Of a DNA stretch of 64,000 nt, positions 7,916-17,298 are shown piece by piece; the first letter of the stretch is position 1, and each line of letters opens with the position of its first letter. The notes under the pieces are model-generated. The model worked only from the letters and a program-made list of their open reading frames with translations, ran no database searches and was not told where the DNA came from. The stretch lies in the NCBI RefSeq assembly GCF_019802045.1, contig NZ_JAHVHU010000005.1:186001-250000 (forward strand), in the 5' to 3' direction. A program made the translations under genes and the position numbers. Origin of the DNA: Membranihabitans marinus (GTDB lineage Bacteria > Bacteroidota > Bacteroidia > Chitinophagales > Saprospiraceae).

Positions 7916-9301
7916 TTGAAATCACATCTGACACTTGGCTTTATTCTGCTTTTAATTCAGGGATACGGGCAAAACCTCATCCCCGATCCCTATTTCAATC
8001 AATTACGAAATTGTTCAGCCCCACCCAAGGATGATTTTGTTCAATATTGGTATTGTCCTACTGATTACCAGTGTCATGTCTATCATATTTGCAATGGTAA
8101 TATCCCATTTTTTCCTGCCGGGGACCAACATAGGAAATTCCCAAAAATCGGAAATGGAATGATGTCAATAACATTGCTGTCAGACCTAAAATCAGAGTCA
8201 AAGTCCTATATTGCTTCCCCACTATACATACCTTTAATAAAGGATCAAGCTTATTATGTGCGTTATTTTATCAGCCCCAAAAAGTACAATCGTCAACTTC
8301 CCAATATAGTGGCGGATGCAGCGGGGATGTATTTAACTCCCGAAAAAGTCCAGCTAGATATCATTACCACCCTTCCATTCACTGCCCAGATAGAGCGTAA
8401 GGGCACCTTCTTCGAGGATTATGATCGCTGGTACAAAGTTCAGGGGAAGTACATCGCTCGTGGGGGTGAAAAATACGCCATTATTGGGAATTTCAGATCG
8501 GATGAAGAGTCAAACTATAAATATACCAAGCCTGGTCCCCTTGCCGTTCCCAATTTGGCCTATGTTTTTATCGACGATATACTGATCGAGGCTTTTGACC
8601 CACTGCCGGACACCATGCTATTTTGTGCATCTCAAACAACGGTTCTGAATGCCGGGTTTCATGATGCTACCTATCAATGGAACACCGGAGACCGGGATTC
8701 AACCATCAGCGTCAGTCGGAGCGGCAAATACACGGTACAGGCCACGATTGACACCCTCGTTTTTGAGGATTCCACCGTTGTGATTTATATGGATGACTTT
8801 TCAAATCACACCACGATCGATACTTTTTTTTGCACAGATTCGGAGCTTATTCTCGGATCACCGGCCCCCGGGCGAGTTCAGTGGTCCCATGGCGGTAATT
8901 CCCCTGTGATCCCGATCCGTGAACCGGGCACATATCAGCTCTCCGTGGAAAACACCTGCGGCACCTATCAGTTCACCTATCAGGTTTCAGAAAAAGTCTG
9001 TGATTGTGAACTGGATCTTCCCAACGCTTTTTCGCCCAATGGAGACAACCGAAATGACATCTTCACGATCATCGATCAGTGCCGGTTCCGGAAATGGTCA
9101 CTGGGGTCGTTCCAGGTGTATGATCAATGGGGCGGAATGGTCTATCAGGAGTTGGGTCAATCAGTGCAATGGGACGGGCAAAGTTCAGATGGCGAGGAAT
9201 TGCCCCCTGGTGTATATACCTTTCGATTGACAGCTACCACTCAAAAAAGGAATGAGGAGGAAACGATCCAAAAAGTAGGAACGGTTTATTTATTGCGGTA
9301 A
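7916..9301 (+). CDS. Secreted protein with T9SS type B (gliding-associated) C-terminal domain
   Basis: This 461-residue surface protein begins with a signal peptide (SHLTLGFILLLIQGYGQ). A domain of unknown function (about residues 20-235) ends at FIDDILIEAFDP. Two short beta-rich segments follow, with repeated YQWNTGD and VQWSHGG patterns. The C-terminus is a CHU_C/gliding-motility-associated sorting domain, with the hallmark LPNAFSPNGDNRNDIF near residue 370, then VYDQWGGMVYQE and LPPGVYTFRL. This domain directs export through the type IX secretion system. The only plausible start is TTG at 7916, as no in-frame ATG precedes the signal peptide. Confidence 0.88.
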   Translation: MKSHLTLGFILLLIQGYGQNLIPDPYFNQLRNCSAPPKDDFVQYWYCPTDYQCHVYHICNGNIPFFPAGDQHRKFPKIGNGMMSITLLSDLKSESKSYIASPLYIPLIKDQAYYVRYFISPKKYNRQLPNIVADAAGMYLTPEKVQLDIITTLPFTAQIERKGTFFEDYDRWYKVQGKYIARGGEKYAIIGNFRSDEESNYKYTKPGPLAVPNLAYVFIDDILIEAFDPLPDTMLFCASQTTVLNAGFHDATYQWNTGDRDSTISVSRSGKYTVQATIDTLVFEDSTVVIYMDDFSNHTTIDTFFCTDSELILGSPAPGRVQWSHGGNSPVIPIREPGTYQLSVENTCGTYQFTYQVSEKVCDCELDLPNAFSPNGDNRNDIFTIIDQCRFRKWSLGSFQVYDQWGGMVYQELGQSVQWDGQSSDGEELPPGVYTFRLTATTQKRNEEETIQKVGTVYLLR

Positions 9302-9417
9302 AACACATAATTCAATGTATTCCAGGTGAAATTTCAAATTTCGTCTTTTTGGTTTAGAGGCTGTGCAAGATTTGAAAGGAATGAAAAAGTTAGAAACTAA
9401 AACATAAAAATTGAGAA

Positions 9418-10245
9418 ATGAAGCATTTACATTTAACAACAGGATTCATTTTATTCTTGTTTACGGTAACATCGAGTTTGGGGCAAGTATCCATCATACC
9501 TGGGACGTCTTGGTTTGGCCGGTTCGATGTGAGTGAGAAAATGGTTCAGGTCGAAGAAGCAAACGCAGGTATAGCCATAGCTATGGCGAGGCTTGATGAT
9601 AAAGAGATGGACCATTTTCCCCCGCAGAAATCGGCTAAAACCAAGCGTTTCAGGTATAGCTCCTCTGTGGGCGGAGGCCCCCTATTTATGGACGGATTTT
9701 ATGATAATTACCGATCCGGTGTGCAACTTCATCTTGGTTTTCAAACGGCCTATAATTTTAGAAAACTAAAAAGACTCTCCCTTGAGACCGGACTGGAAGG
9801 GTATTAAGGTCGCATCGGATATTATGACTTTGCTGGCGGTGGTTCTTCCGGTGTGAATAACGGCAGACCACTGGACAAATCAAAGCAATATGTCCATCAT
9901 CTCCGAACCGTCGAAATACCGCTTCGAGTAAAATACAATGCATTTGATTTCATGGGAGTGGTAGTGGGTGTCCGAGGGTCTTACCTCGCAGATGGTTATG
10001 TGGATCTTCCAGGTTCTGATCAAAAAAGCCGGTATTTGAACTACACCAAAATCGTTCCCGTCGGAGAGGCCGGCCTCTTCTTTCCTGTTGGTAAGCGATT
10101 GGTAATCACGGCTAATGCCGTTAAATCCTTGAAAGAGCGTTTTTTTGATGAATATTACATCGATTCGGAAGGTAAAAAAGTAGGGGTTGGCACCTATGCT
10201 GACTATGGATTTATGCTGCGGATGTCTTATTTATGGAATCCATAG
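9418..10245 (+). pseudogene. Outer-membrane beta-barrel protein interrupted by in-frame TAA
   Basis: Residues 1-129 start with a signal peptide (KHLHLTTGFILFLFTVTSSL, then GQ) and continue into alternating strands (VQLHLGFQTAYNFRKLKRLS). A TAA at 9805-9807 follows LETGLEGY. The same frame then stays open to 10245 and continues the barrel pattern (VEIPLRVKYNAFDFMGVVVG) to a terminal strand GFMLRMSYLWNP that ends in an aromatic/hydrophobic pattern typical of outer-membrane barrels. One base change would restore a 275-codon gene. It resembles the OMP_b-brl/PorT-like small barrels common next to TonB receptors in Bacteroidota. It is either a recent nonsense mutation or a sequencing error. Confidence 0.8.
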
Positions 10246-10361
10246 AAAACAAGTAGAATTCACCGAAAGTATATGACTATAAAAAGATGTATTTCAACGA
10301 TTGGGCGATGACAGCTAGGTTACAACCTTTATTGATTTAAAAATAGAAAATTAAAAAGTTT

Positions 10362-12713
10362 ATGTTAGAATGTATTGCCTATAGATTAGCGTTAATTTTG
10401 GCGTATTCTATAGTCTTTTATACTTCACTATCGTTCGTACGAGCCCAGAATATCCAGATCAGGGTTACCGATGAAAAAGATAAAGAAGTGCTTTCTGCGG
10501 CACTTGCCCAGAATCAGCGCACTGGTCAGTATGGACTGGCCGATGAGCAGGGGTTGATCCATATCCACGGGCTATCCGGAGATTCTGTGGAAGTGCATTG
10601 CCTGGGGTATAAGGACACGACCATCATCATTGAGAAAAAGGTGTCCAGCTACAAAGCTTCATTAAATCCAATGGTGCTGGCTCCACTCATCGTATCGGAG
10701 AGCTTGCACAAAAAGGCGGCTCAGGGTCTGCAAAGTACTCCCATGAAGTTCCTCACCAGCGTACCGGGACTCACGGGGGAATCGGACATACTGAAATCCC
10801 TGTGGTTTCTACCCGGCGTTTCCGGTGGTAAGGAAGGATACGCTCACTTATTCGTACGGGGCGGTCAACAGGATCAAAACCTTATCCTGTACGATGGCGC
10901 TACGCTGTTCAATATCAATCATCTGGGTGGGTTTATTTCCTTATTCCACACCGAAATTATTCAGAATGTTGATTTTTATAAAAGCTACTGGCCCTCTGCC
11001 TATGGTGGACGCCTGTCCTCCGTCCTCAATGTGTCCACCCGGAACGGCAACAAAGATCACTTCGAAGGAGAAGTTGACATCGGATTGTTAACTGCCAAAA
11101 CCAGCATCTCCGGGCCACTCTCCACCAATGGACAGACCTCCTTCAGCGTAGGCGCACGGACGACTTTTATTGATCTTATCTTTCTTCCCCGACGGATCCG
11201 CATCGCCAATCATAAAACGCACGGGAATATTCCGGGATACACCTTTTATGACCTCAATGCCAAGATCGATCACCAAATCAATGAGAATCAGGGACTATCC
11301 TGGTCACTATACCATGGTAGTGATATACAGCTGGGACACAGCTATGAATTCGTCAATAAAGCGCCAAATGAAAGCATTAAAAAGTATGGATTACGAAACT
11401 GGACATCCTCCCTGAATTACTACTGGATCCGCAATGTTCAGCACAGCTTTCAATTTCATATGAGTTATTCCGATCACAGTAACTACCTCAAGGGCACCAA
11501 TGAATATGCCGATACAGACTTTCAACAAAACATCATATCAACCATACATACAGCCCGGGCGTCCAACAATGACATCTATTCGGTAAAAGCCAGGGCATCC
11601 GGTCGTTATTATGGCACCGGAAACATGAAATTCCGCTATGGACTGGAAGCAGAACACATTGGGTATCAGTTTCGGTTCGACCGCACGGAGCAGATCCAAT
11701 CCCAATGGACTGAGACCGAAGATTCATTTACCGGACGTATAAAACAAGATCCTTCCTTCACCTTCGCCACCTTCTTCGATTCCGAAATCCAACTGGTTCC
11801 TTCCCTGATCCTGAAAGGTGGCTTGCGACTTTCAAATTTTTCATCCGAAAACTTCAACCAATGGCTCCCGGAACCCAAAGGCATGTTGACATGGAATCTA
11901 TCTCCACGATCGTCTTTAAATGCTTCCTTTAATCATCAGGCTCAGCCGGTTCATCTGATCGCCTATAACCTGGAGGGATTTTTCATCGAAAACTTTCTGA
12001 CTTCGGACCAAAACATTCGTCCCTCTACATCGGATCAGTGGTCACTGGGATACTTCAGAACCTTTGACGAAGGAATCGACAATTTTTCTGTGGAAACCTT
12101 TTACAAAAAACAAGATAATATTCTAAAATACTTTTTACCCCAGTCCGACATCCAGAACATCCTGAAATTCCAGGACCACCTTCATAGCAATGGCGAGACC
12201 AAAAGCTATGGGTTGGAAATGATGGTTCAAAAAACGTCAGACCCCTTCCATGGTTCTCTGTCCTATACCTGGTCTCAAACAAAATCTACATTCCCTACCC
12301 TCAATCAGGGGAAAAGCTTCCCCAGTGATTTTGACTACAGACATTTGATCAACACACTATTTATTTACCACATGAAGCATGACCTCCAATTATCTTTCCA
12401 ATGGACCTACCAAACCGGAAGACCCATTACCTGGAGCAACGAAGAAGTGCGCTCCAACCCACTCACCGGAACCAGTTATGAAGCCTTGCCTGGAATCAAC
12501 AACGAGCGCCTCCCCGCATACCATCGGATGGATATCGGATTGAAAAAGGAACGACTTTCCGACCAAAATAATAAAAGAAGATGGTTCGGAATCAATGTCT
12601 ACAATGCGTACTTTCAAAAGAATCCGTATGCACTGGTTCGCCAAAGAGGCCAATGGAAAATCCGGTCTGTTTTTCCCCTCATTCCTTCGATCAATTTTGG
12701 ATTTGAATTATAA
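10362..12713 (+). CDS. TonB-dependent outer-membrane receptor with carboxypeptidase-like N-domain
   Basis: This 783-residue outer-membrane receptor imports a ligand using TonB energy. A signal sequence ends near FVRAQ. A carboxypeptidase-regulatory-like domain follows (about 30-105). The plug domain includes FLTSVPGL, SLWFLPGVSGGKEGY and HLFVRGGQQDQNLILYDG, and a 22-strand-type barrel fills the rest. It ends SINFGFEL with the C-terminal aromatic barrel signal. It is shorter than SusC proteins and is followed after 13 bp by a DUF4249 lipoprotein, a pairing common in Bacteroidota. The ligand is unknown. Confidence 0.9.
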   Translation: MLECIAYRLALILAYSIVFYTSLSFVRAQNIQIRVTDEKDKEVLSAALAQNQRTGQYGLADEQGLIHIHGLSGDSVEVHCLGYKDTTIIIEKKVSSYKASLNPMVLAPLIVSESLHKKAAQGLQSTPMKFLTSVPGLTGESDILKSLWFLPGVSGGKEGYAHLFVRGGQQDQNLILYDGATLFNINHLGGFISLFHTEIIQNVDFYKSYWPSAYGGRLSSVLNVSTRNGNKDHFEGEVDIGLLTAKTSISGPLSTNGQTSFSVGARTTFIDLIFLPRRIRIANHKTHGNIPGYTFYDLNAKIDHQINENQGLSWSLYHGSDIQLGHSYEFVNKAPNESIKKYGLRNWTSSLNYYWIRNVQHSFQFHMSYSDHSNYLKGTNEYADTDFQQNIISTIHTARASNNDIYSVKARASGRYYGTGNMKFRYGLEAEHIGYQFRFDRTEQIQSQWTETEDSFTGRIKQDPSFTFATFFDSEIQLVPSLILKGGLRLSNFSSENFNQWLPEPKGMLTWNLSPRSSLNASFNHQAQPVHLIAYNLEGFFIENFLTSDQNIRPSTSDQWSLGYFRTFDEGIDNFSVETFYKKQDNILKYFLPQSDIQNILKFQDHLHSNGETKSYGLEMMVQKTSDPFHGSLSYTWSQTKSTFPTLNQGKSFPSDFDYRHLINTLFIYHMKHDLQLSFQWTYQTGRPITWSNEEVRSNPLTGTSYEALPGINNERLPAYHRMDIGLKKERLSDQNNKRRWFGINVYNAYFQKNPYALVRQRGQWKIRSVFPLIPSINFGFEL

Positions 12714-12726
12714 ATCAACAGTGACT

Positions 12727-13596
12727 ATGCATCTCATTAAAAGGTTTTTTCCCTTCATCTTGCTAACGCTTATCCTCATCAGTTGTGAACTCTATTCAGA
12801 TATCGATCGGGCACCCCTCTATCAACCCACCTTGTCCATCCACGCGTTTATGTCACAGCATGACATCCAGGCGGTGGTCAGCTACACCCATCCCCGGGAC
12901 ACCCTGGAAGCACAAGACGTTCCCGACCTACCGGAACTGGAGGTGTGGTTGACCAGAAACGGACAGGCGTCTCATCAATTATCGGCTAAAGGTGAAGGCT
13001 ATTACAGATTGGATTCGATGGACTTCGAAACAGAGCAGAATTACGCCATTCATGTAAAAGACAAGACAGGTCGTCTGGTCTTAGAATCAGGATCAGATCA
13101 GCTGCCCGCAGTTCCCAAGATCCTTTCTGTCCGATACGTCCAGGATACTACTACGATACCGGAGACCAATGTCTTACGATTGGAGTTGGCCAACCCCATC
13201 AATAAATACCATGGATTTGATGTGTCCACGTTTTATTCCATTGATTCCGGCACGACCTTCCAAAACTCCCGCGATTCCATCTATGGTATATTCAGATTCA
13301 GATCGCTCCTGAAGCCAACAGAAAGCAGCCCGGACACCTTAAGTACGTCGATTAAAACGGCTACTTTTCTCCGACCTGAGCCCGGGGAGCCTGGCATTTA
13401 CATCAATGCTGTTTCGGTAAAGGTCAGCCATTTCTCCTCAGGAATGATGCTTTTCTTCGAAGAATTAAAGGAGGCAGAACAAAGTTTCAACGAACCATTT
13501 GCGACCCGAAGCCCGGTCTATTCCAATATCACCGGAGGATATGGGGTTTTCGGAGCATACCACGCTATAGATACGGTCGTATTCCTCGAGAGATAA
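12727..13596 (+). CDS. DUF4249-type lipoprotein
   Basis: This 290-residue protein has a lipoprotein signal (RFFPFILLTLILISC, lipid-modified Cys20) and begins 13 bp after the TonB receptor. The body is beta-rich, with LSIHAFMSQHDIQAVVSY near the start, a proline-rich PDLPELEVWL segment and a C-terminal FSSGMMLFFEEL, which fits the DUF4249 family. Such proteins are thought to be partners of TonB receptors on the cell surface, but no biochemical role is established. The longer open frame starting at 12595 overlaps the receptor and is rejected because the signal peptide would become internal. Confidence 0.8.
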   Translation: MHLIKRFFPFILLTLILISCELYSDIDRAPLYQPTLSIHAFMSQHDIQAVVSYTHPRDTLEAQDVPDLPELEVWLTRNGQASHQLSAKGEGYYRLDSMDFETEQNYAIHVKDKTGRLVLESGSDQLPAVPKILSVRYVQDTTTIPETNVLRLELANPINKYHGFDVSTFYSIDSGTTFQNSRDSIYGIFRFRSLLKPTESSPDTLSTSIKTATFLRPEPGEPGIYINAVSVKVSHFSSGMMLFFEELKEAEQSFNEPFATRSPVYSNITGGYGVFGAYHAIDTVVFLER

Positions 13597-13689
13597 GGAT
13601 TCAATAAGGCTATGGTAAGAAAACGGCATACAGGGACCAACTTCGCATCGGCCAATTCGATTCACCGGTTGAAAATGAATGACAGGAAA

Positions 13690-14099
13690 TACATACAGTA
13701 TTTCCCGCCACATGGTGGTCCCGATGGGGCAGATATTTACCAATGCAAACCGCCCCGTTGGAAAGGTGTAAGCTACTCCCGCCCGATACGCACCAAAGAG
13801 ATTGTCCCGCATCAGGCGTGGATTCTTCCACTAAATTCCCGCAGATTACTCATATTTTCGCAGATGTTAATCCATGCAATTCCTGCCGCTCTCCCAACCA
13901 GATCCGACCACAGTGCATGCCACACATCAGGCGTGGATTCTTCCACTAAATTCCCGCAGATTACTCATATTTTCGCAGATGTTAATCCATGCAATTCCTG
14001 CCGCTCCCCCAACCAGGTCCGACCACAGAGCTTGCCACACATCCGGCGTGGGTTCTTCCACCACCTCCGTGCGGTCAGGTACGGCCCATAGGTAGAAAC
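13690..14099 (+). repeat. Composite intergenic repeat, copy 3 cluster
   Basis: This is the same family as the repeats at 6469-6829 and has the same orientation. A degraded first unit (13690-13810) contains CAATGCAAACCG and GGTGTAAGC, with a broken partner arm. Two near-identical 115-bp units follow. A final module C begins at 14041 and reads TTCCACCACCTCCGTGCGG to near GGTAGAAAC. Again the location is between two convergent genes, here the DUF4249 gene and ftsZ. Confidence 0.8.
13811..14040 (+). repeat. 115-bp tandem duplication inside the repeat cluster
   Basis: Units 13811-13925 and 13926-14040 are each 115 bases long and differ at four positions by eye. Each contains GGATTCTTCCACTAAATTCC, two CGCAGAT words and GTTAATCCATGCAATTCC. 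A third start (ATCCGGCGTGGGTTCTTCC) follows at exactly the same period before the sequence shifts to module C. Confidence 0.92.
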
Positions 14100-14157
14100 A
14101 CCAAGTCAATGGAAATCCCTTGTGAGCCAGACAATCATACGGTTTATGGACAAGCTA

Positions 14158-14193
14158 TTAAAAAAGGTCATTGGCACACGCCAATGACCTTTA
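14158..14193 (-). terminator. Rho-independent terminator of the dcw operon
   Basis: AAAGGTCATTGGC (14163-14175) and GCCAATGACCTTT (14180-14192) form a perfect 13-bp stem with a four-base loop. On the minus strand the stem is followed by a T run. It lies about 170 bases past the ftsZ stop, and no other gene end is nearer on that strand. Confidence 0.85.
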
Positions 14194-14359
14194 TACAATA
14201 TGAATTGAAAGAAATTCATCTGCACCCGGGAATGAAATGCCATGCACTGATCCCCAAAGTGATTTTATTTTTATCGAGATCCCAAAGCAACTACGCTGAT
14301 TTTTGAGAAGCTAAAGCTCCTGTCTTTATATAGCTAATGCAACGGTCATGTGTGGGGTG

Positions 14360-15793
14360 TTAGTCCACATTATCATGCAAATACGGGCTGTTGCGTCTGA
14401 TCTCCGGCTCATCATCTTCCTGATTGTATGTCCAGCTTGGCCCTTCCTCATGGCTCGAATCTACCGGATCATCGAGGTGTACCCGGCGTCGTTTGTAAGC
14501 CGGTACATTTTCGAGCTCTACGATATTTTTGTGGGCATACATTTTTTTCTCATCCAATCGGGATGGTTTGAAGGATCGCTCACTAATAGACACATTCTTC
14601 CGGGCAACGGGCTTTTGCTCCACGAAAGGTTCTTTCATGGAATTGTGATTTCCAGCAATTTCATCCATGGAAGGTCGTTCCTTCTTCTCATCGAAGATAA
14701 CCGTGGAAGCATGGTCGTGTGTAGCAACCTCAAAATCGATCTCCCCGGGGGCCGGGGCAGCTTTCACCGGCGTGGGCTGGGCTTTGGGTGCCTGTACCGA
14801 TTCATTGGCTGGTTCTTCCTCTTTTTCGTCTGAGGAACCTCGGTTAAACCCGGTCGCGATAACGGTCACACAGATTTGCTCACCCAGCGATTCGTCGTAA
14901 CAGTTCCCCCAGATCAGGTTGGTATCATTCCCTGCTGCTTCCTGAACATGCTCTGTAATCTCAAAGATCTCATCCATCGTAATCTCCTTGGTCCCGGAAG
15001 CAATATTCAATAAAATATCTTTTGCGCCACGGATGTCGTTCTCCTCAAGAAGCGGACAATCCAATGCTTCACGAACCGCTACACTTGCCCGGTCTTCGCC
15101 CTCACCGGTTGCGATACCCATAATGGCTACGCCACTTTCCCGCATGACGGTATTGACATCCTCAAAATCCACGTTCACATACCCCGGAACGGTAATGATT
15201 TCTGCAATCCCTTTGGCCGCTGTGGTCAAAATGTTGTCCGCATGACTAAACGCATCGGACACCCGCAGGTTTCCGTAAATTTCTCGCAATTTATTGTTGG
15301 AAACGATGATCAACGCATCTACATTATCCGTAAGCTCTGCCAACCCTTCTTCGGCGTATTGGATTCTTGATTTGCCTTCGAAACTAAACGGCAAGGTCAC
15401 AATTCCAACGGTTAGAATTCCCTGCTCCCGGGCTGTCTTGGCAATAATAGGGGCCGCACCAGTTCCTGTTCCACCACCCATGCCGGCGGTCACAAAGACC
15501 ATTTTGGTGCCATCGGCCATAAAGGACTCAATTTCATCCAGAGATTCCAGGCAGGCTTTTTTACCCACCTCCGGTTTGGAACCGGCACCTCGCCCTTCCG
15601 TAAGGTTTGGTCCCAGCTGGATCTTAATGGGCACCGGACTCAGGTCCATGGACTGGTGATCCGTGTTGCACAACGCAAAATCGACGCCGACGATCCCCTG
15701 CCGGTACATGTGTGTGACGGCGTTACAACCACCGCCTCCGACACCGACGACTTTAATAATTGACTTTTCTCGTGATGGTATATCAAACTCCAT
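14360..15793 (-). CDS. ftsZ: Cell division protein FtsZ
   Basis: This 477-residue tubulin-like GTPase forms the Z ring. The signature GMGGGTGTGAAP (about residues 104-115), the N-terminal nucleotide segment VVGVGGGGCNAV, the NVDALIIVSNNKL loop and the T7-loop VDFEDVNTVM are intact. A long charged linker follows residue 330. The conserved C-terminal peptide is probably NVPAYKRRRV near residue 435. About 35 acidic residues follow it, whereas this peptide usually sits almost at the end. It is the last gene of the dcw cluster, 50 bp after ftsA. Confidence 0.97.
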   Translation of the reverse strand: MEFDIPSREKSIIKVVGVGGGGCNAVTHMYRQGIVGVDFALCNTDHQSMDLSPVPIKIQLGPNLTEGRGAGSKPEVGKKACLESLDEIESFMADGTKMVFVTAGMGGGTGTGAAPIIAKTAREQGILTVGIVTLPFSFEGKSRIQYAEEGLAELTDNVDALIIVSNNKLREIYGNLRVSDAFSHADNILTTAAKGIAEIITVPGYVNVDFEDVNTVMRESGVAIMGIATGEGEDRASVAVREALDCPLLEENDIRGAKDILLNIASGTKEITMDEIFEITEHVQEAAGNDTNLIWGNCYDESLGEQICVTVIATGFNRGSSDEKEEEPANESVQAPKAQPTPVKAAPAPGEIDFEVATHDHASTVIFDEKKERPSMDEIAGNHNSMKEPFVEQKPVARKNVSISERSFKPSRLDEKKMYAHKNIVELENVPAYKRRRVHLDDPVDSSHEEGPSWTYNQEDDEPEIRRNSPYLHDNVD

Positions 15794-15843
15794 AATTTAT
15801 CTTTTTAAAATGACGTAATTTAATTGTTTTGAATGTTGACTCC

Positions 15844-17298
15844 TTAGTTTAGATCCGAATCCGGACTGGCTTCAAACCAGTCTTTGGTTTTATGAAACAT
15901 TCTGTTCCAAAAAGACGGCAGCTCTGGCTCTCTTTCAGGTCGCTGCGATTCCTCTTCCTCGTCGTCCCTGGATTCGTCGTAGTCTTCGACATATCTTCCG
16001 GCCTGCTTTTCCTGAGATTCTGCCCGGTGTTCACGGGCAGCAGTATAAGCCGGGGCTGCTTGTTCCTGCGGAACGGTTTCTTCTTCGATCTCTTTTTCAA
16101 TCGCACATTCGTAGTTTCGGTTTTGCAGGCCACTGAGCAGCAAACCGATCGAAGTAGAGAAAACCGGACTGCTCAAATCTTTAATGTATCCGTGTGCCAG
16201 GTGTTCGATCGGATAGGTCACCTTGGTATGGATGCCCGTATGGTATTCCACCAATTCCTCAATGTTTTTGAGCTTGGACCCGCCACCGGTCAACACAATT
16301 CCTCCAATCAACCGGTCCTGATACCCCGATTTTTCGATTTCATACATCACGTATTCGAGAATTTCCTCGATCCGGGCTTGGATGATCAGCGCCAGATTTT
16401 TCTCGGAAATCTCTTTCGGTGCCCGACCTTTCAGTCCCGGGATCGTGATAATTTTATTTTCCAATACCTCCTCTGCCAATGCCGACCCAAACTTCACCTT
16501 AAGTTTTTCGGCCTGGTAATTCATGATCGTACATCCTTCTTTGACGTCGCGCGTCACGACATAGCCGCCAAATGGAATAACCGCAGTATGACGCACTACG
16601 CCTTCGTAAAATATCGTCAAATCCGTTGTTCCACCACCAATGTCGACCAGCACAATGCCGGCTTCTTTTTCTTCCTGGTTGAGCACGGCTGTACTCGAAG
16701 CAATGGGTTCCAGAGTAATATCGGCGACCTCCAGCCCGGCTTTTTTGATGCACCGCAGGATATTGTTGGAGGCCGTGATCTGTCCTGTGATGATGTGAAA
16801 ATTCCCTTCCAGACGGATGCCAGACATCCCAATGGGTTCAGTAATACCCCGTTCGTTGTCCACCGTATACTCCTGAGGGATCACATGCAAAATCTTATCC
16901 CCCGGAGGCAACACCAGTTTGTACATATCATTGATCAATTTGTCAATGTCCTCCTGACTGATCTCATCATGTGCGTTGTCCCGGGTCAGGATACCATGGT
17001 GATGCAGGCTCTTGATGTGCTGTCCGGCAATGCCTACGTGCACCGTTTTAATCTTAGCCTTAATCTGTCGTTCCACAATTTGCACGGCCTCCCGGATCGC
17101 CTTTACGGTTTTCTCAATGTTTGAGACTACGCCACGGATGACACCATCACAGGCCACACGACCCAGTCCAAGAATCTCGAGCTTGCCATGCTCATTTTGG
17201 ACACCGGCCACAACGCAGACCTTGGTCGTGCCAATGTCCACGGCGACAACGACATCTTCAGGTTTGTAATTTTTTGATTTCATAGGTGTATATTTCAC
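15844..17298 (-). CDS. ftsA: Cell division protein FtsA
   Basis: This 484-residue actin-like ATPase anchors FtsZ to the membrane and recruits later division proteins. The phosphate 1 motif AVDIGTTKVCVVAG (about 18-31), the SHS2/1C region, the phosphate 2 motif VDIGGGTTDLTIF and the adenosine motif GGIVLTGGGSKL are present. A long acidic, glutamine-rich stretch follows residue 400. The end PSFWNRMFHKTKDWFEA is an amphipathic helix suited to membrane binding. It overlaps ftsQ by 4 bp. A long open frame on the opposite strand (15892-17124) is a coding shadow. Confidence 0.96.
   Translation of the reverse strand: MKYTPMKSKNYKPEDVVVAVDIGTTKVCVVAGVQNEHGKLEILGLGRVACDGVIRGVVSNIEKTVKAIREAVQIVERQIKAKIKTVHVGIAGQHIKSLHHHGILTRDNAHDEISQEDIDKLINDMYKLVLPPGDKILHVIPQEYTVDNERGITEPIGMSGIRLEGNFHIITGQITASNNILRCIKKAGLEVADITLEPIASSTAVLNQEEKEAGIVLVDIGGGTTDLTIFYEGVVRHTAVIPFGGYVVTRDVKEGCTIMNYQAEKLKVKFGSALAEEVLENKIITIPGLKGRAPKEISEKNLALIIQARIEEILEYVMYEIEKSGYQDRLIGGIVLTGGGSKLKNIEELVEYHTGIHTKVTYPIEHLAHGYIKDLSSPVFSTSIGLLLSGLQNRNYECAIEKEIEEETVPQEQAAPAYTAAREHRAESQEKQAGRYVEDYDESRDDEEEESQRPEREPELPSFWNRMFHKTKDWFEASPDSDLN

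Noticed and set aside
13811-14040. CRISPR array from the regular repeats
   Set aside because: The period is 115 bases with near-identical units and no unique spacers; it is a tandem duplication.
13612-14306. Several overlapping plus-strand open frames in the repeat cluster
   Set aside because: They arise because the 115-bp unit keeps different frames open. The products are repeated, proline- and cysteine-rich, and lack any start context.
14348-14833. 161-codon open frame antisense to ftsZ
   Set aside because: It is a shadow of the ftsZ linker region and has no protein features.
15892-17124. 410-codon open frame on the plus strand
   Set aside because: It is fully antisense to ftsA. The ftsA frame carries all family motifs, while the antisense product has none.
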